Source: Rhodospirillales bacterium
Lineage (GTDB): Bacteria > Pseudomonadota > Alphaproteobacteria > Rhodospirillales > Casp-alpha2
Direction: 5' to 3'
Length of the DNA: 64,000 nucleotides
NCBI GenBank assembly: GCA_021775095.1
Contig: JAJFII010000060.1
Location: 1-64,000 of the forward strand
In this document: positions 18,217-27,369 of the stretch, in pieces
How the letters are laid out: each line of letters begins with the position of its first letter
How positions within the stretch are numbered: position 1 is the stretch's first letter
The notes under the pieces: generated by a model
Told to the model about the DNA's origin: nothing
Seen by the model: only the letters and a program-made list of their open reading frames with translations
Database searches by the model: none
Position numbers and translations under genes: made by a program

Positions 18217-19497
18217 TCAATATCCGAGCAGGCGCGGCAACCACAGCGGCAGGGCCGGGAACAGAATGCAAAGGACAAGAACGCCATATTGCAGCAGCAC
18301 GAAGGGCAAGACTTCTTTGATCATGCGGGCGATGGGTAACCCGGTGATGCCGCTCATGACAAACAGTAAGACGCCAACCGGCGGGGTCATCATGCCGATG
18401 ACCAGATTAAAGACAAAGATGAACCCAAAAAACAATGGGTCAATGTGATAGGCCATGGCGATCGGGGCAAAAATCGGTACCAGCATAATATAAGCGGATA
18501 TGGATTCGATAAACATGCCGACAATAACCAGCAGGATCATCATCATGGCGAGAAACATGTTGGGATCTGTGGTCACCGACTTGACCCAGTTTGCCAGGGT
18601 CAGCGGCAACAGATCGATGGTAAAAATAAACGTGCTGGCTGCGGCAAAGGCGATCAGAGCGCCGACCATGGAACTGGTAACGGCGGCCCGAAAAAAGACC
18701 TCGGGCAGGTCGCTGATTTTGAGCTTTTTGGTGATAAAGAAGCCGATGATCAGTGAATAGACCGTAGCGATGGCCGCACCTTCAGTCGGTGTGAACACGC
18801 CACCGACGATGCCGCCGACGACGATGATCGGCATCATGAAAATGACGAAGGCGCGCCGGGTTTCGTGCAGCACGCGGCGCAATTCAAAAGGCTCGCCGGT
18901 CAGCGGGTAATCACGACGTTTTGCAATCCAACTGGCCAGAACCATAAATCCCGCCATCAGAATTAACCCGGGAACGACGCCTGCCATGAACATGCCGCCA
19001 ACTGATACCGACGACCCCGCCATCAGGGCATAGACAATCATCGCGCCGCTGGGCGGAATGATCGGGCCCAAATTGGCCGACGAAGCGATAATTGCGCTGG
19101 AATATCCATCATCATATTGTTTGCGGAGAACGGGGATCAAGGAGGACCCCAGGGCACTGGCACTGGCGACAGCGGCACCGCTGACGGCAGCCAGAATAGC
19201 GCCAGTAATAATTGTCACGTGCGCCAAACCACCATGTACCCGACCCACTATCGAGTTGGCGAAGGTAACCAGACGGCTCATAATGTCACCGGCGACCATC
19301 AATTCGCCGGCCAGCATAAACAGCGGAATCGCCATCAGCGGAAAACTGTCAATGGCGTGCATCATGCGCTGTGGCATGACGTCTAATCCCATGTCGCCGT
19401 AATAAAGGCCGCCCGTCGCCGCCAGACCCAGGGCGAAGGCCAGGGGCATTCCCAATAATCCAAAGGCAAAAAACAGCCCGATGACAATACCACTCAT
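18217..19497 (-). CDS. dctM: TRAP transporter large permease subunit (DctM)
   Basis: This 426-residue inner-membrane protein is the large permease of a tripartite ATP-independent periplasmic transporter and carries out sodium-driven solute import. Conserved DctM features are visible: IPLFMLAGELM, GAILAAVSGAAVAS, NLGPIIPPSGAMIVY and TPPVGVLLFV. It overlaps the DctQ gene by four bases, so the two membrane subunits are translationally coupled. The racemase-like gene follows after about 45 bases. The length is normal and nothing looks damaged. The solute cannot be read from the permease; see the uraD context. Confidence 0.94.
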   Translation of the reverse strand: MSGIVIGLFFAFGLLGMPLAFALGLAATGGLYYGDMGLDVMPQRMMHAIDSFPLMAIPLFMLAGELMVAGDIMSRLVTFANSIVGRVHGGLAHVTIITGAILAAVSGAAVASASALGSSLIPVLRKQYDDGYSSAIIASSANLGPIIPPSGAMIVYALMAGSSVSVGGMFMAGVVPGLILMAGFMVLASWIAKRRDYPLTGEPFELRRVLHETRRAFVIFMMPIIVVGGIVGGVFTPTEGAAIATVYSLIIGFFITKKLKISDLPEVFFRAAVTSSMVGALIAFAAASTFIFTIDLLPLTLANWVKSVTTDPNMFLAMMMILLVIVGMFIESISAYIMLVPIFAPIAMAYHIDPLFFGFIFVFNLVIGMMTPPVGVLLFVMSGITGLPIARMIKEVLPFVLLQYGVLVLCILFPALPLWLPRLLGY

Positions 19498-20066
19498 GCT
19501 CCCTTCTCCTGAATTGTCTCTAACCCGCTGGAATTGGGAACATGGTCCACATCATGCCATGTGTCCGACCCACCCCAGGCCAGCAGAGCCAGATGGAAGA
19601 TTGAATGAACGGCTGCGATCAGCACTGCAATATAAAATACCGCCGCTGTTACGTTGACTGTTGGCATCAGATCGCCCCATTTATCTGCGGCCACATAAAT
19701 CGTCGCGTTGGCGACGATCACCATCAGCACGGCACTGCAAACACTCATGAACCTGAACAGGGTTTCCTGCACCTGTTTCGGCATCAGGGCTGTTAAAACA
19801 TCAATCCCGACATGGATGCCGTAACGAAGGCCGTGCGGGATGCCGAGAAAGATCGACCAGACGAACAACAGGCGAGCCGTTTCATCGGCGGAATCAATGG
19901 AATAATTAAAACCGTAACGCATCAAAACCTGGACCGAGACGATGGTCGTCATCAACCCAAGGGCGATGATGACGATCACTCGTGAGATTTTGTCGGCAAC
20001 CGCAACGCCTGTTCGAAAGCCAATGAACAGGCGCGAGCGATTGCCGGGTGGATTAAGAGAGTTCAA
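19494..20066 (-). CDS. dctQ: TRAP transporter small permease subunit (DctQ)
   Basis: This 190-residue protein has four membrane helices and the DctQ-type segments ETARLLFVWSIFLGIPHGLRYG. It is the small membrane partner of DctM and docks the periplasmic binding protein. It begins 15 bases after the dctP stop and overlaps dctM by four bases. The N-terminal 25 residues are soluble and basic, then the first helix starts. The C-terminal tail of about 25 residues is soluble. Confidence 0.93.
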   Translation of the reverse strand: MNSLNPPGNRSRLFIGFRTGVAVADKISRVIVIIALGLMTTIVSVQVLMRYGFNYSIDSADETARLLFVWSIFLGIPHGLRYGIHVGIDVLTALMPKQVQETLFRFMSVCSAVLMVIVANATIYVAADKWGDLMPTVNVTAAVFYIAVLIAAVHSIFHLALLAWGGSDTWHDVDHVPNSSGLETIQEKGA

Positions 20067-20081
20067 TTCATCGCTTTCGGT

Positions 20082-21074
20082 TCAATTCATGGCTTTCGCG
20101 AGAACGGCACCAACCAGATCGGCACCAAGGCGTTTCTTCATATCTTCGATGACCGGGGCACTCGCTGCAATCATTTTTGCCCGCTCGGCATCTGAAATGG
20201 CATCGAATTTCATGCCACCGTCAACCAGCACTTTGCGGGCAATGACTTCTTCTTCGGCCGCCTGTGCACGTTGCCAGTCGATGGCTATTTTGGCCGAGGA
20301 CATAACCGCTTTCTGGTTTTCGGGCGACAGTTTTTCAAAGGCTTTCTTGTTGGCTGTCAAAAGAATGAAATCAAAGAAGTGGTTGGAGTCTGACAGGTAT
20401 GTGGTGACTTCGTTAAACTTGCTCGACTTGATGGCGGCGTAAGGATTTTCCTGACCGTCCAAAACGCCCTGCTGCAAAGCCGAATAGACTTCCTTAATAC
20501 CCATGGCAACCGGGTTCGCACCCAATGCCCGGAATGTCGCCAGATGGGTTTCATTGGGCTGCAAACGGATTTTCAAGCCCTTGAGATCTTCCATCGTGCG
20601 GATCGGGCGGATTTTATTGGAGATATGGCGTGAACCCAATTCCATATAACCCAGTGTTTTAAAACCTTTTTCCGACAGTTTCTTGTCCAGCATATCACCA
20701 ATCTCGCCATCGACGATCTTGAAGGCCTTGACGCGATCGGTGAAGACGAAAGGCAGAGTGACAGCTTCCAGTTCTGGAATGGTGCGGGATAAATAGGCCA
20801 ACCCAAGCCAGGTCGCAAATACCGCACCGGAGCGCACCTGGTCGACGTTTTCCTGAGCGCCGCCCAACTGCATGGCCGGGAAAATATCAGCGGTCAAAGC
20901 GCCATCCGTTTGCTTTGCCAGTTCTTCGGCAAACTTCGCCATGGCAATGCTGCTGGAGTGATCGGTATTAAAGTTGCCGGCGACGCGAATTTTATCGGCG
21001 GCGGAAGTGTCGGCGGCCCAAATGGCACCAACGAAGGCAAGAGCTGCTGTAAAAGGTTTTAATCTGCGGTACAT
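20082..21074 (-). CDS. dctP: TRAP transporter solute-binding protein (DctP family)
   Basis: This 330-residue periplasmic protein captures the solute for the DctQM permease. It has a signal peptide (MYRRLKPF start, hydrophobic core, cleavage near DTSA at about residue 25). The family pattern follows: KLSEKGFKTLGYMELGSRHI, then MEDLKGLKIRLQPNETHL with the binding-site Arg, then the GVLDGQENPYAAI segment. The ATG at 21074 is chosen because of the AGAGGAGAGGACC leader; a longer frame starts 33 bases upstream. The solute is unknown, but the coupling with uraD suggests a ureide, a hydantoin or a related nitrogen compound. That is inference. Confidence 0.93.
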   Translation of the reverse strand: MYRRLKPFTAALAFVGAIWAADTSAADKIRVAGNFNTDHSSSIAMAKFAEELAKQTDGALTADIFPAMQLGGAQENVDQVRSGAVFATWLGLAYLSRTIPELEAVTLPFVFTDRVKAFKIVDGEIGDMLDKKLSEKGFKTLGYMELGSRHISNKIRPIRTMEDLKGLKIRLQPNETHLATFRALGANPVAMGIKEVYSALQQGVLDGQENPYAAIKSSKFNEVTTYLSDSNHFFDFILLTANKKAFEKLSPENQKAVMSSAKIAIDWQRAQAAEEEVIARKVLVDGGMKFDAISDAERAKMIAASAPVIEDMKKRLGADLVGAVLAKAMN

Positions 21075-21103
21075 GGTCCTCTCCTCTGATGTGGTTAGTC
21101 CGG

Positions 21104-21709
21104 TCATTTCGCCGGATTGGTGATTGACTGTCGGCCAGTGTCGTTTGTTTTATTTTTGGTCGTCATAAATTCTTCGGATGGATGGCTCAGGGCATAGGCC
21201 TCGGCAAGCTCGGCAACCCGACTACGGGCAACAATGACTGTTTGTGCGGTTGCCGCATCCAGTTCGTCGACAGCTTCTGATGCCAGCCGTTTTTCAAATT
21301 CTGTAAAAACAGATTGCAGGTCGGACTGGCTCTCCAAGGCAATAATGAACGGGAAGCCAAACCGATTTCGATAGTCTGTATTCAGCCGCCGTAGCCGTTG
21401 TTGATCCTTTTTGGAAAGAGACAGTAAACCAAGCCGATCCTGTTCGCGGTGAGACTCGCTTGTCATATTCGTTTTTGCGGCCACCGTATCGGCGAGCTCT
21501 GGATGAGCGAGAGCGAGATTTTTCCGACTTTCCAAAGGCAGTCCCCAGATCATCTCCTCGATGGCCTTTTGCAGGGCCGCAATATCTACAAAAGGCCGTC
21601 GTGTATGCAGCTTTTCAAGCACCCAAGGGGAGCGCTCAACAACACCCTCTAAAAGCACGGCAACATCTTCCGGTGCGGCCTGGTTGAGAGCTGTAAGATA
21701 CGATAGCAA
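21104..21709 (-). CDS. uraD: OHCU decarboxylase (UraD) family protein
   Basis: UraD converts 2-oxo-4-hydroxy-4-carboxy-5-ureidoimidazoline, a urate breakdown intermediate, to (S)-allantoin. Family signatures are present in order: VVERSPWVLEKLHTRRPF, LALAHPELA with the conserved His, the EQDRLGLLSL segment and NTDYRNRFGFPFIIALES. The C terminus carries about 30 extra residues. The start is uncertain: a TTG at 21709 has GGAG eight bases upstream and gives 201 residues, while another TTG at 21754 would give 216. It is the first gene of the operon uraD-dctP-dctQ-dctM-racemase-like. No urate oxidase or HIU hydrolase gene is in the window. Confidence 0.88.
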   Translation of the reverse strand: MLSYLTALNQAAPEDVAVLLEGVVERSPWVLEKLHTRRPFVDIAALQKAIEEMIWGLPLESRKNLALAHPELADTVAAKTNMTSESHREQDRLGLLSLSKKDQQRLRRLNTDYRNRFGFPFIIALESQSDLQSVFTEFEKRLASEAVDELDAATAQTVIVARSRVAELAEAYALSHPSEEFMTTKNKTNDTGRQSITNPAK

Positions 21710-21805
21710 ATGATTTTCTCCGGTTACGACGGCAAGTGATCTTCGACAGAACAAATCATGGCGTATTTTACCATTGCGTTCTATATCAAAAGAAGTAACT
21801 TATCA

Positions 21806-21820
21806 TTCTAATTTTTAGAA
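21806..21820. promoter_or_regulatory. Perfect palindrome, candidate LysR operator between uraD and the LysR gene
   Basis: The sequence TTCTAATTTTTAGAA is a perfect inverted repeat (6-bp arms, 3-bp spacer, 15 bp with LysR-like spacing). It lies 17 bases upstream of the LysR start and 96 bases upstream of the proposed uraD start, in the shared divergent region. A second, looser TTCT/AGAA pair lies at about 21778-21793. LysR regulators usually bind such paired sites to control themselves and the divergent operon. Confidence 0.5.
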
Positions 21821-21836
21821 CGGAATAAAGAATTCG

Positions 21837-22808
21837 ATGCTCACCCGCATGATCCCCCGTGCATTGCTTTATCTGGACGAAGTCTCCCGTCAGGGATCCA
21901 TTCAAAAAGCCTCGCGCGAGCTGCGGATTTCGGCTTCGGCCATCGACCGCCAGATTATCCTTATGGAAAAAGACATTGATGCCCTGTTGTTTGAACGCCA
22001 CCCGACGGGGATGCGAATAACGCCGGCGGGAGAACTTTATCTTGATCTGGTTCATCGATGGCAAAAGGACGTCAGTGATCTGTGGGTGCAAATCAAGGGC
22101 ATGCAGGGGTTAAGTGTCGGACATTTAAAACTGGCAACAATGGATAGCCTCGTCAACGGCGTGCTGCCCCGTTTCCTCGAACGGTTGGCATCTGAATATC
22201 CGCAAGTTGTTGTTGAAGTTGAGATTATGAGCCCGGATCAGGCAGTGGAGGCCCTGCGCAGTGGTTCTGCAGATATCGCACTGGCGTTTAATATCGAAGC
22301 TCAACGCGATCTGCATGTGATTTGGAATGCCAAGCTGCCGTTAGGCTGCGTCGTATCACCCGATCATGATTTGGCGACAGTGCGCGACGTGAGTTTTAAA
22401 CAAATCGTCGCCTATCCGCTTGCGGCACAAAGCCGAACGCTCACCATTCGGCGCTATCTCGAAAGCCATCACAAATGGCTGTTTTCAGATCGCGAGCCAC
22501 CGCTGGTTACCAATTCCTTACAATTGGTCAAGCAAATGGCCCTGCGGGGAAGCCATGTGGCACTGACTTCGGAAATCGATGCGGCACCGGAAATATTGAG
22601 TGGAGACCTGGTTTTTAATCCTATTTCCGATATCGGTGCCAAATCGCAAACCATTTGCACCGCCATTTACCCGCATCGGGTATTGCCAAGAATTGCGGGC
22701 GTCGTGGCCCATATTCTATCCGAAGAGACCGAAGCTCTACTGGCCCAAATCAGAGCCGAAAAAATGCCTCCCATGCTGCCGCATGTGCCCGCTTCGGCTC
22801 TGCCATGA
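21837..22808 (+). CDS. LysR family transcriptional regulator
   Basis: This 323-residue regulator has an N-terminal winged helix-turn-helix (about residues 5-65, with GSIQKASRELRISASAIDRQI) and a C-terminal periplasmic-binding-protein-like effector domain (about 95-300). It is divergent from the uraD-TRAP operon, so it most likely controls that operon in response to the imported compound or a metabolite. The palindrome at 21806-21820 is the candidate binding site. Starts at 21837 or 21849 are both possible. The C terminus has about 20 extra residues, including an MPPMLPHVP stretch. Confidence 0.9.
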   Translation: MLTRMIPRALLYLDEVSRQGSIQKASRELRISASAIDRQIILMEKDIDALLFERHPTGMRITPAGELYLDLVHRWQKDVSDLWVQIKGMQGLSVGHLKLATMDSLVNGVLPRFLERLASEYPQVVVEVEIMSPDQAVEALRSGSADIALAFNIEAQRDLHVIWNAKLPLGCVVSPDHDLATVRDVSFKQIVAYPLAAQSRTLTIRRYLESHHKWLFSDREPPLVTNSLQLVKQMALRGSHVALTSEIDAAPEILSGDLVFNPISDIGAKSQTICTAIYPHRVLPRIAGVVAHILSEETEALLAQIRAEKMPPMLPHVPASALP

Positions 22809-22985
22809 GACGCCATATTTCTGGTGTGTCCGCATCAATCACCACCGGCATTTTGTCAAGGGCGGCAATGCGCAAAGAAGGTGCAATGGGTTGCAGAATT
22901 TTCGATTCGTTTAGGAGCTCGGCTGGATACGTGCTAGGGTTGTAGAACAAAGCATTGGAGATTTGATATCGTTAGTCCTTATTTA

Positions 22986-23753
22986 ATGCATTCTCGCTCA
23001 ATAGAAGAGCTTGATACGCTTTTCAAAAAAGACCGCGTTGCTGCCGCGAAAATTGCAAAAACAGCATTTAATCTTGAGATTACATCGGCCATCGCCAGTG
23101 TGCGAGAAATCAACCTGATCGCAAACGCTCGCATTCAAGCCGACAGTCAGGTCGCCTCAGCCAGGCTCGCATCTAACGCGGAAATTTCGGCAACCGAATT
23201 AGCCGCGATCTCAGAAATCGCAATCAGCGAAATTCTCGGTCATACCTCTTCGGCTCTGCGCGATGCGGAAATCACTTCGTCGATGGTCGCGACCGTCGCA
23301 GAAAATGCGGAAAAGGCGATTTCTTCTTCAACGATAGACTCGATCGAAGCAATCAACAGCCAAGCCAAAATCGCCCTCGCACAAATTTCCCAAAACTCGA
23401 CCGCATCCATCGAAGAAATTCGAGCGCTCGCCAAGCGGGTAGAAGACCGAGTCAGGGAGAGTGCTGATTTGGCGGCGTCAAAACTCTTGGCGGAAAACCA
23501 GGGGTCTCCGACACCAGAGGAAATCGTCGAAAATGCAGAAGCGGCAGCAAACGAGATACTTAATGCCTCTAAGATCGCCTCTGAAAATTTAGCGGAGGAA
23601 GTCGCGAGGATGATTTCTCAAATCAACGATAGCGCAGACGTCGCGACCGCGAAATTGTCGAAGATTGTAAAAGACGCCGAATTGCGAGTAACCACAGCGA
23701 GGGACACCGCATTAAAAAAGATCCGTGACCTTATATCCGCACGCCAAAATTAG
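22986..23753 (+). CDS. Alanine-rich, all-helical repeat protein of unknown function
   Basis: I do not recognise this 255-residue protein. It is very rich in Ala, Ser, Ile and Glu and has no Trp, Tyr or Cys, and only a few Phe, Gly and Pro. Apart from a short break at GSPTPEE near residue 175, the whole chain should form long amphipathic helices with near-heptad or 11-residue periodicity, for example ASIEEIRALAKRVEDRVRES. It has no signal peptide or membrane helix. The build recalls apolipoprotein-like, phasin-like or chemoreceptor-like helical proteins. Neighbours (LysR, trmO) are unrelated. It may be a surface-, granule- or cell-envelope-binding structural protein; this is a guess. Confidence 0.7.
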   Translation: MHSRSIEELDTLFKKDRVAAAKIAKTAFNLEITSAIASVREINLIANARIQADSQVASARLASNAEISATELAAISEIAISEILGHTSSALRDAEITSSMVATVAENAEKAISSSTIDSIEAINSQAKIALAQISQNSTASIEEIRALAKRVEDRVRESADLAASKLLAENQGSPTPEEIVENAEAAANEILNASKIASENLAEEVARMISQINDSADVATAKLSKIVKDAELRVTTARDTALKKIRDLISARQN

Positions 23754-23950
23754 CTGCCCAATTGTTCAACGGAGGCGTCGTCACCAAGTCAACAACGCCG
23801 ATGGCAACAGCGTTTTCCGTCGCCAGATCTAACCGGTAGCGACAAAACCTGTCTCCAGCCATATCCGTCAGCAAGATTAAGTCGGAATGACTAAATCTAA
23901 GTCGTATGTTGCCTCAAATGTGAAGTTCGAAAAAAAATGGGCCTTTAGTT

Positions 23951-24418
23951 TCACTTTTTCCAATAGTTTGACATCAGGGCACGGGCCCAATCCGGTTGAC
24001 GAACTTCGCCCCGAGGGGCGAAATCGATCATGTAAGGTTTAATGTCAAGGACCGGGGTGCCGTCAATCGCATCGAGCCCGCGGACCAGAACACTGACACC
24101 ATCGATGCCAAGAACCTGACAGGTTGTCATGCCGAGCCGGTTCGGCCGGAACTGGCCACGTTGCGCAAATATACCGGTGAGCGGCCAGTTCTCATTATTC
24201 CGAGGATGCCGCGCCGTGGTCACAAGGGTCTTGGGATCGGTCCTGTGAAATTGAAAGATCACTTCCGCATGGGAAAAACCATCCAATCCCAATATTGCCT
24301 CACTGGTCAGCCAATCCGTATCAAGATCGATGCGTGCCGTTATGGTATCCCAGTCGTCATTTATCTGTTCAGTTCTGCCGCCACGAACGAAACCGATGGG
24401 CCGCAAATTGATTTCCAT
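23951..24418 (-). CDS. trmO: tRNA m6t6A37 methyltransferase TrmO (TsaA/UPF0066 family)
   Basis: This 155-residue protein belongs to the TrmO family, which N6-methylates t6A at position 37 of some threonine tRNAs using SAM. The family signature is clear: PIGFVRGG near the N terminus, GLDGFSHAEVIFQFHR, the ARHPRNNENWPLTGIFAQR block and RPNRLGMTTCQVLGIDG. YMIDFAPRGEVRQPDWA closes the protein. The start MEINLRP was chosen because AAGGGGA lies upstream and it fits the family; a longer frame exists upstream. It is convergent with the helical protein gene. Confidence 0.92.
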   Translation of the reverse strand: MEINLRPIGFVRGGRTEQINDDWDTITARIDLDTDWLTSEAILGLDGFSHAEVIFQFHRTDPKTLVTTARHPRNNENWPLTGIFAQRGQFRPNRLGMTTCQVLGIDGVSVLVRGLDAIDGTPVLDIKPYMIDFAPRGEVRQPDWARALMSNYWKK

Positions 24419-24677
24419 AATCGATCTATCCCCTTGAAATCGTGGTATTGGAATGGGTCCTGAAACGCAGTTCAGCCACGTTTCCAAAACATCCTATACG
24501 GTTTTCCTCAAAAACCTACGGGGTTTCCGTTCGGCGAATTGGGCCCTCTGGTTTAAACACCACAAATCCGAAATCACCGCTGCGGACAACAAGGTTTTCA
24601 ATGGCGGCAGTTCGGTTATGATCGAAATTAACCGGCACGTCTCGCGCCACCCTTGCAACCTCTGAGGATCCTCGACC

Positions 24678-25889
24678 ATGACAGCGACCCGTATTTTCCT
24701 GCCCTTTGCCTTGGGTTATTTTTTATCCTATCTGGTGCGGGTGGTGAACGCGGTTATTGGGCCGGATCTGGTCGCTGAGATGCACTTCGACGCCGCCGAA
24801 CTGGGGTTGTTGACCAGCGCCTATTTTCTCGCCTTCGCGCTGTTTCAGTTGCCGCTGGGGATTTTGCTGGATCGTTATGGCCCGCGCCGCACGGAGGCGA
24901 CCCTGCTCATTATCGCCGCCCTGGGGGCCGTTGCCTTTGCTTCGGCCAGCTCGCTTTCCGGTCTGCTGGTTGGCCGTGCGCTGATTGGCCTGGGGGTATC
25001 GTCCTGCCTGATGGCCGCCTTAAAAGCCTATGGCATGTGGTTCGAGAAGGAACGCCTGCCGCTGATTAATGGCTGTCATATGGCGGCCGGTGGCCTGGGC
25101 GCGTTGATGGGGACCATTCCCGTTGAACATGCCCTGCAGTTCACCGACTGGCGTGGTGTGATGTATGCCATTGGTGCTGTTGCCTTGATTGCGTCGGTGA
25201 CGATTTTTGTCGTAGTGCCCAACCGGGGCGCATCGGAAACCAGTAACGAAACCCTGAAAAAACAAATCGCCGACATGGCGCAGATCTATAAAAGTCCGGC
25301 GTTCTGGCGCATTGTGCCGCTCTGTGTCGCCACCCAATGTTCTTTTTTATCGATCCAGAGCCTGTGGGCCGGGCCCTGGTTGGCAGACGTCGCCGGTCTT
25401 AGCCGCGACGCCGTCGCCGACCATTTGTTCTGGACCGCCTGTGCCATGGTTACCGGGTTTATCGGGCTTGGATATATGGGCGCACGGGTTGGCAAATTTG
25501 GCATTTCGACCCAAAGTTTTGCGATCTTTGGCATGGCCCTGTTCGTTGTTGTGCAAGTCGGACTGGTCATGCAATGGACCGACCACGCCCTGTTGTTCTG
25601 GTTGCTGTTCGGGTTTTTGGGAACGACCGGTATTTTACCTTTTGCCGTGCTGCCGCATCTGTTTTCGCCGGCCCTCGCCGGCCGGGTGATCACCAGTGTT
25701 AATCTATTGATCTTTTTGAGCGCCTTTGGCGCCCAATGGGGGATCGGCGTGATCATCAATTTGTGGACAAAAACATCGGCCGGTGGATATGCGGCCGCGG
25801 GGTATCAGGCGGCTTTTGCGACGATGCTGGGACTGCAGGTCCTGGGCCTTCTCTGGTACGGTTTATACGGTCGCAACAGGGCCGTGTAA
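24678..25889 (+). CDS. Major facilitator superfamily (MFS) transporter
   Basis: This 403-residue inner-membrane protein has 12 predicted helices and the MFS loop motif (LLDRYGPRRTEATL, near residue 65). It is most like the family of putative small-molecule importers and exporters found in many alphaproteobacteria; no substrate can be assigned. The ATG at 24678 has GAGGATCCTCGACC just upstream. The gene stands alone, 83 bases before purB. The loop between helices 6 and 7 (about residues 175-200) is short and polar. Confidence 0.88.
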   Translation: MTATRIFLPFALGYFLSYLVRVVNAVIGPDLVAEMHFDAAELGLLTSAYFLAFALFQLPLGILLDRYGPRRTEATLLIIAALGAVAFASASSLSGLLVGRALIGLGVSSCLMAALKAYGMWFEKERLPLINGCHMAAGGLGALMGTIPVEHALQFTDWRGVMYAIGAVALIASVTIFVVVPNRGASETSNETLKKQIADMAQIYKSPAFWRIVPLCVATQCSFLSIQSLWAGPWLADVAGLSRDAVADHLFWTACAMVTGFIGLGYMGARVGKFGISTQSFAIFGMALFVVVQVGLVMQWTDHALLFWLLFGFLGTTGILPFAVLPHLFSPALAGRVITSVNLLIFLSAFGAQWGIGVIINLWTKTSAGGYAAAGYQAAFATMLGLQVLGLLWYGLYGRNRAV

Positions 25890-25971
25890 GTGGCCCGGGT
25901 GGTTTACTTACCGGCGGCTGGGGCTTATACAAACGGCTGTTTTTTGTCGATCTTACTGAAAGATACCCCTT

Positions 25972-27366
25972 ATGATTCCACGCTATTCCCGCCCCGTCAT
26001 GACCGATATCTGGGAAGCCGCCAACAAGTTTCGCATTTGGTATGAAATTGAGGCCCATGCCTGTGACGCCCTGGCCGACATTGGGGTGATCCCAAAGGTT
26101 GCGGCGGCGGCGGTCTGGGAAAACGGCAACAAACCCTATACGGATCAGCGGATTTTGCGGATCGACGAGATCGAGCGGGAAACCAAACACGATGTGATCG
26201 CTTTTCTGACTGAACTGGCCGAACATATTGGCGAAAACGCGCGGTTTGTGCATCAGGGTATGACCTCGTCGGACGTATTGGACACCTGCCTGGCGGTCCA
26301 GCTGAAACAAGCGGCAGATATCCTGCTCGATGACCTGGACCGGGTCCTGGCGGCGCTGAAGACCCGGGCCGAAGAAACCAAAATGATGCCCTGTATCGGT
26401 CGCTCCCACGGCATCCATGCGGAGCCGACAACCATGGGCCTGAAGTTTGCCCGATTTTATGCGGAATTTAAACGCAACCGCGCGCGCCTGGTATTTGCCC
26501 GCAGCGACATCGCCACCTGTGCCATTTCCGGGGCCGTCGGCACCTTTGCCAACGTTGACCCGCGCGTCGAGGAACATGTGGCCGACAAACTGGGCCTGAC
26601 GCCCGAGCCGGTATCCACCCAGGTCATTCCGCGCGATCGCCATGCGGCATTTTTTGCGACCCTGGGCGTGATCGCCGGTTCGGTTGAAAATCTGGCAACG
26701 GAAATTCGCCATATGCAACGCACGGAAGTTCGAGAAGCCCAGGAATATTTTGCCCCGGGCCAAAAGGGCAGTTCGGCTATGCCCCACAAACGCAACCCGA
26801 TTTTGACGGAAAACCTCACCGGCCTGGCGCGGATCGTCCGCAGTTGCGTTGTGCCGGCATTGGAAAATATGACACTGTGGCACGAGCGCGATATCTCCCA
26901 TTCCTCAGTCGAACGGATGATTGCTCCGGATTCAACCATAACCCTGGATTTTGCCCTCAACCGATTGGCCGGGGTTGTCGAAAAACTGGTTGTATATCCG
27001 GAAAACATGATGAAGCAGCTGAACGAATTTGGCGGCATCCATGATGCCCAGCGGGTGTTATTATTTTTGACACAAAACGACGTCAGCCGCGAAGATGCCT
27101 ATAAAATTGTCCAGCGCAGCGCCATGCGGGTGTGGAAAAGTTTTGGTATCGACCCGGACAATCCCGATAACCCGCCCGAATTGGACGCGATAGAACAGGA
27201 AGCCCGGGACCACGACAACCGGTTGTTTTTTTTCCTGTCCAAGGACCAGGACCTGACCCGTCTGCTGGACCTCGAGCGGCTGCAGGATTTGCTTAGTGAA
27301 GATTCGATCCGTTACCATTCAAAAAATGTCGATACCATATTTAAACGTGTTTTTGGAGGCGCTTAA
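25972..27366 (+). CDS. purB: Adenylosuccinate lyase
   Basis: This 464-residue cytoplasmic enzyme catalyses two steps of purine synthesis: SAICAR to AICAR plus fumarate, and adenylosuccinate to AMP plus fumarate. The family signature GSSAMPHKRNP is present with the catalytic flexible loop, and the MTSSDVLDTCLAVQL and GRSHGIHAEPTT (catalytic His) segments are intact. The sequence is full length. It is followed three bases later by an HpcH/HpaI aldolase gene, so they are likely co-transcribed. The other purine genes of the window (purC, S, Q, L) are about 10 kb away. Confidence 0.96.
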   Translation: MIPRYSRPVMTDIWEAANKFRIWYEIEAHACDALADIGVIPKVAAAAVWENGNKPYTDQRILRIDEIERETKHDVIAFLTELAEHIGENARFVHQGMTSSDVLDTCLAVQLKQAADILLDDLDRVLAALKTRAEETKMMPCIGRSHGIHAEPTTMGLKFARFYAEFKRNRARLVFARSDIATCAISGAVGTFANVDPRVEEHVADKLGLTPEPVSTQVIPRDRHAAFFATLGVIAGSVENLATEIRHMQRTEVREAQEYFAPGQKGSSAMPHKRNPILTENLTGLARIVRSCVVPALENMTLWHERDISHSSVERMIAPDSTITLDFALNRLAGVVEKLVVYPENMMKQLNEFGGIHDAQRVLLFLTQNDVSREDAYKIVQRSAMRVWKSFGIDPDNPDNPPELDAIEQEARDHDNRLFFFLSKDQDLTRLLDLERLQDLLSEDSIRYHSKNVDTIFKRVFGGA

Positions 27367-27369
27367 GCC

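Noticed and set aside
22750-22950. Minus-strand 66-residue frame at the end of the LysR gene
   Set aside because: It overlaps the LysR C terminus and has no known family; too weak to call.
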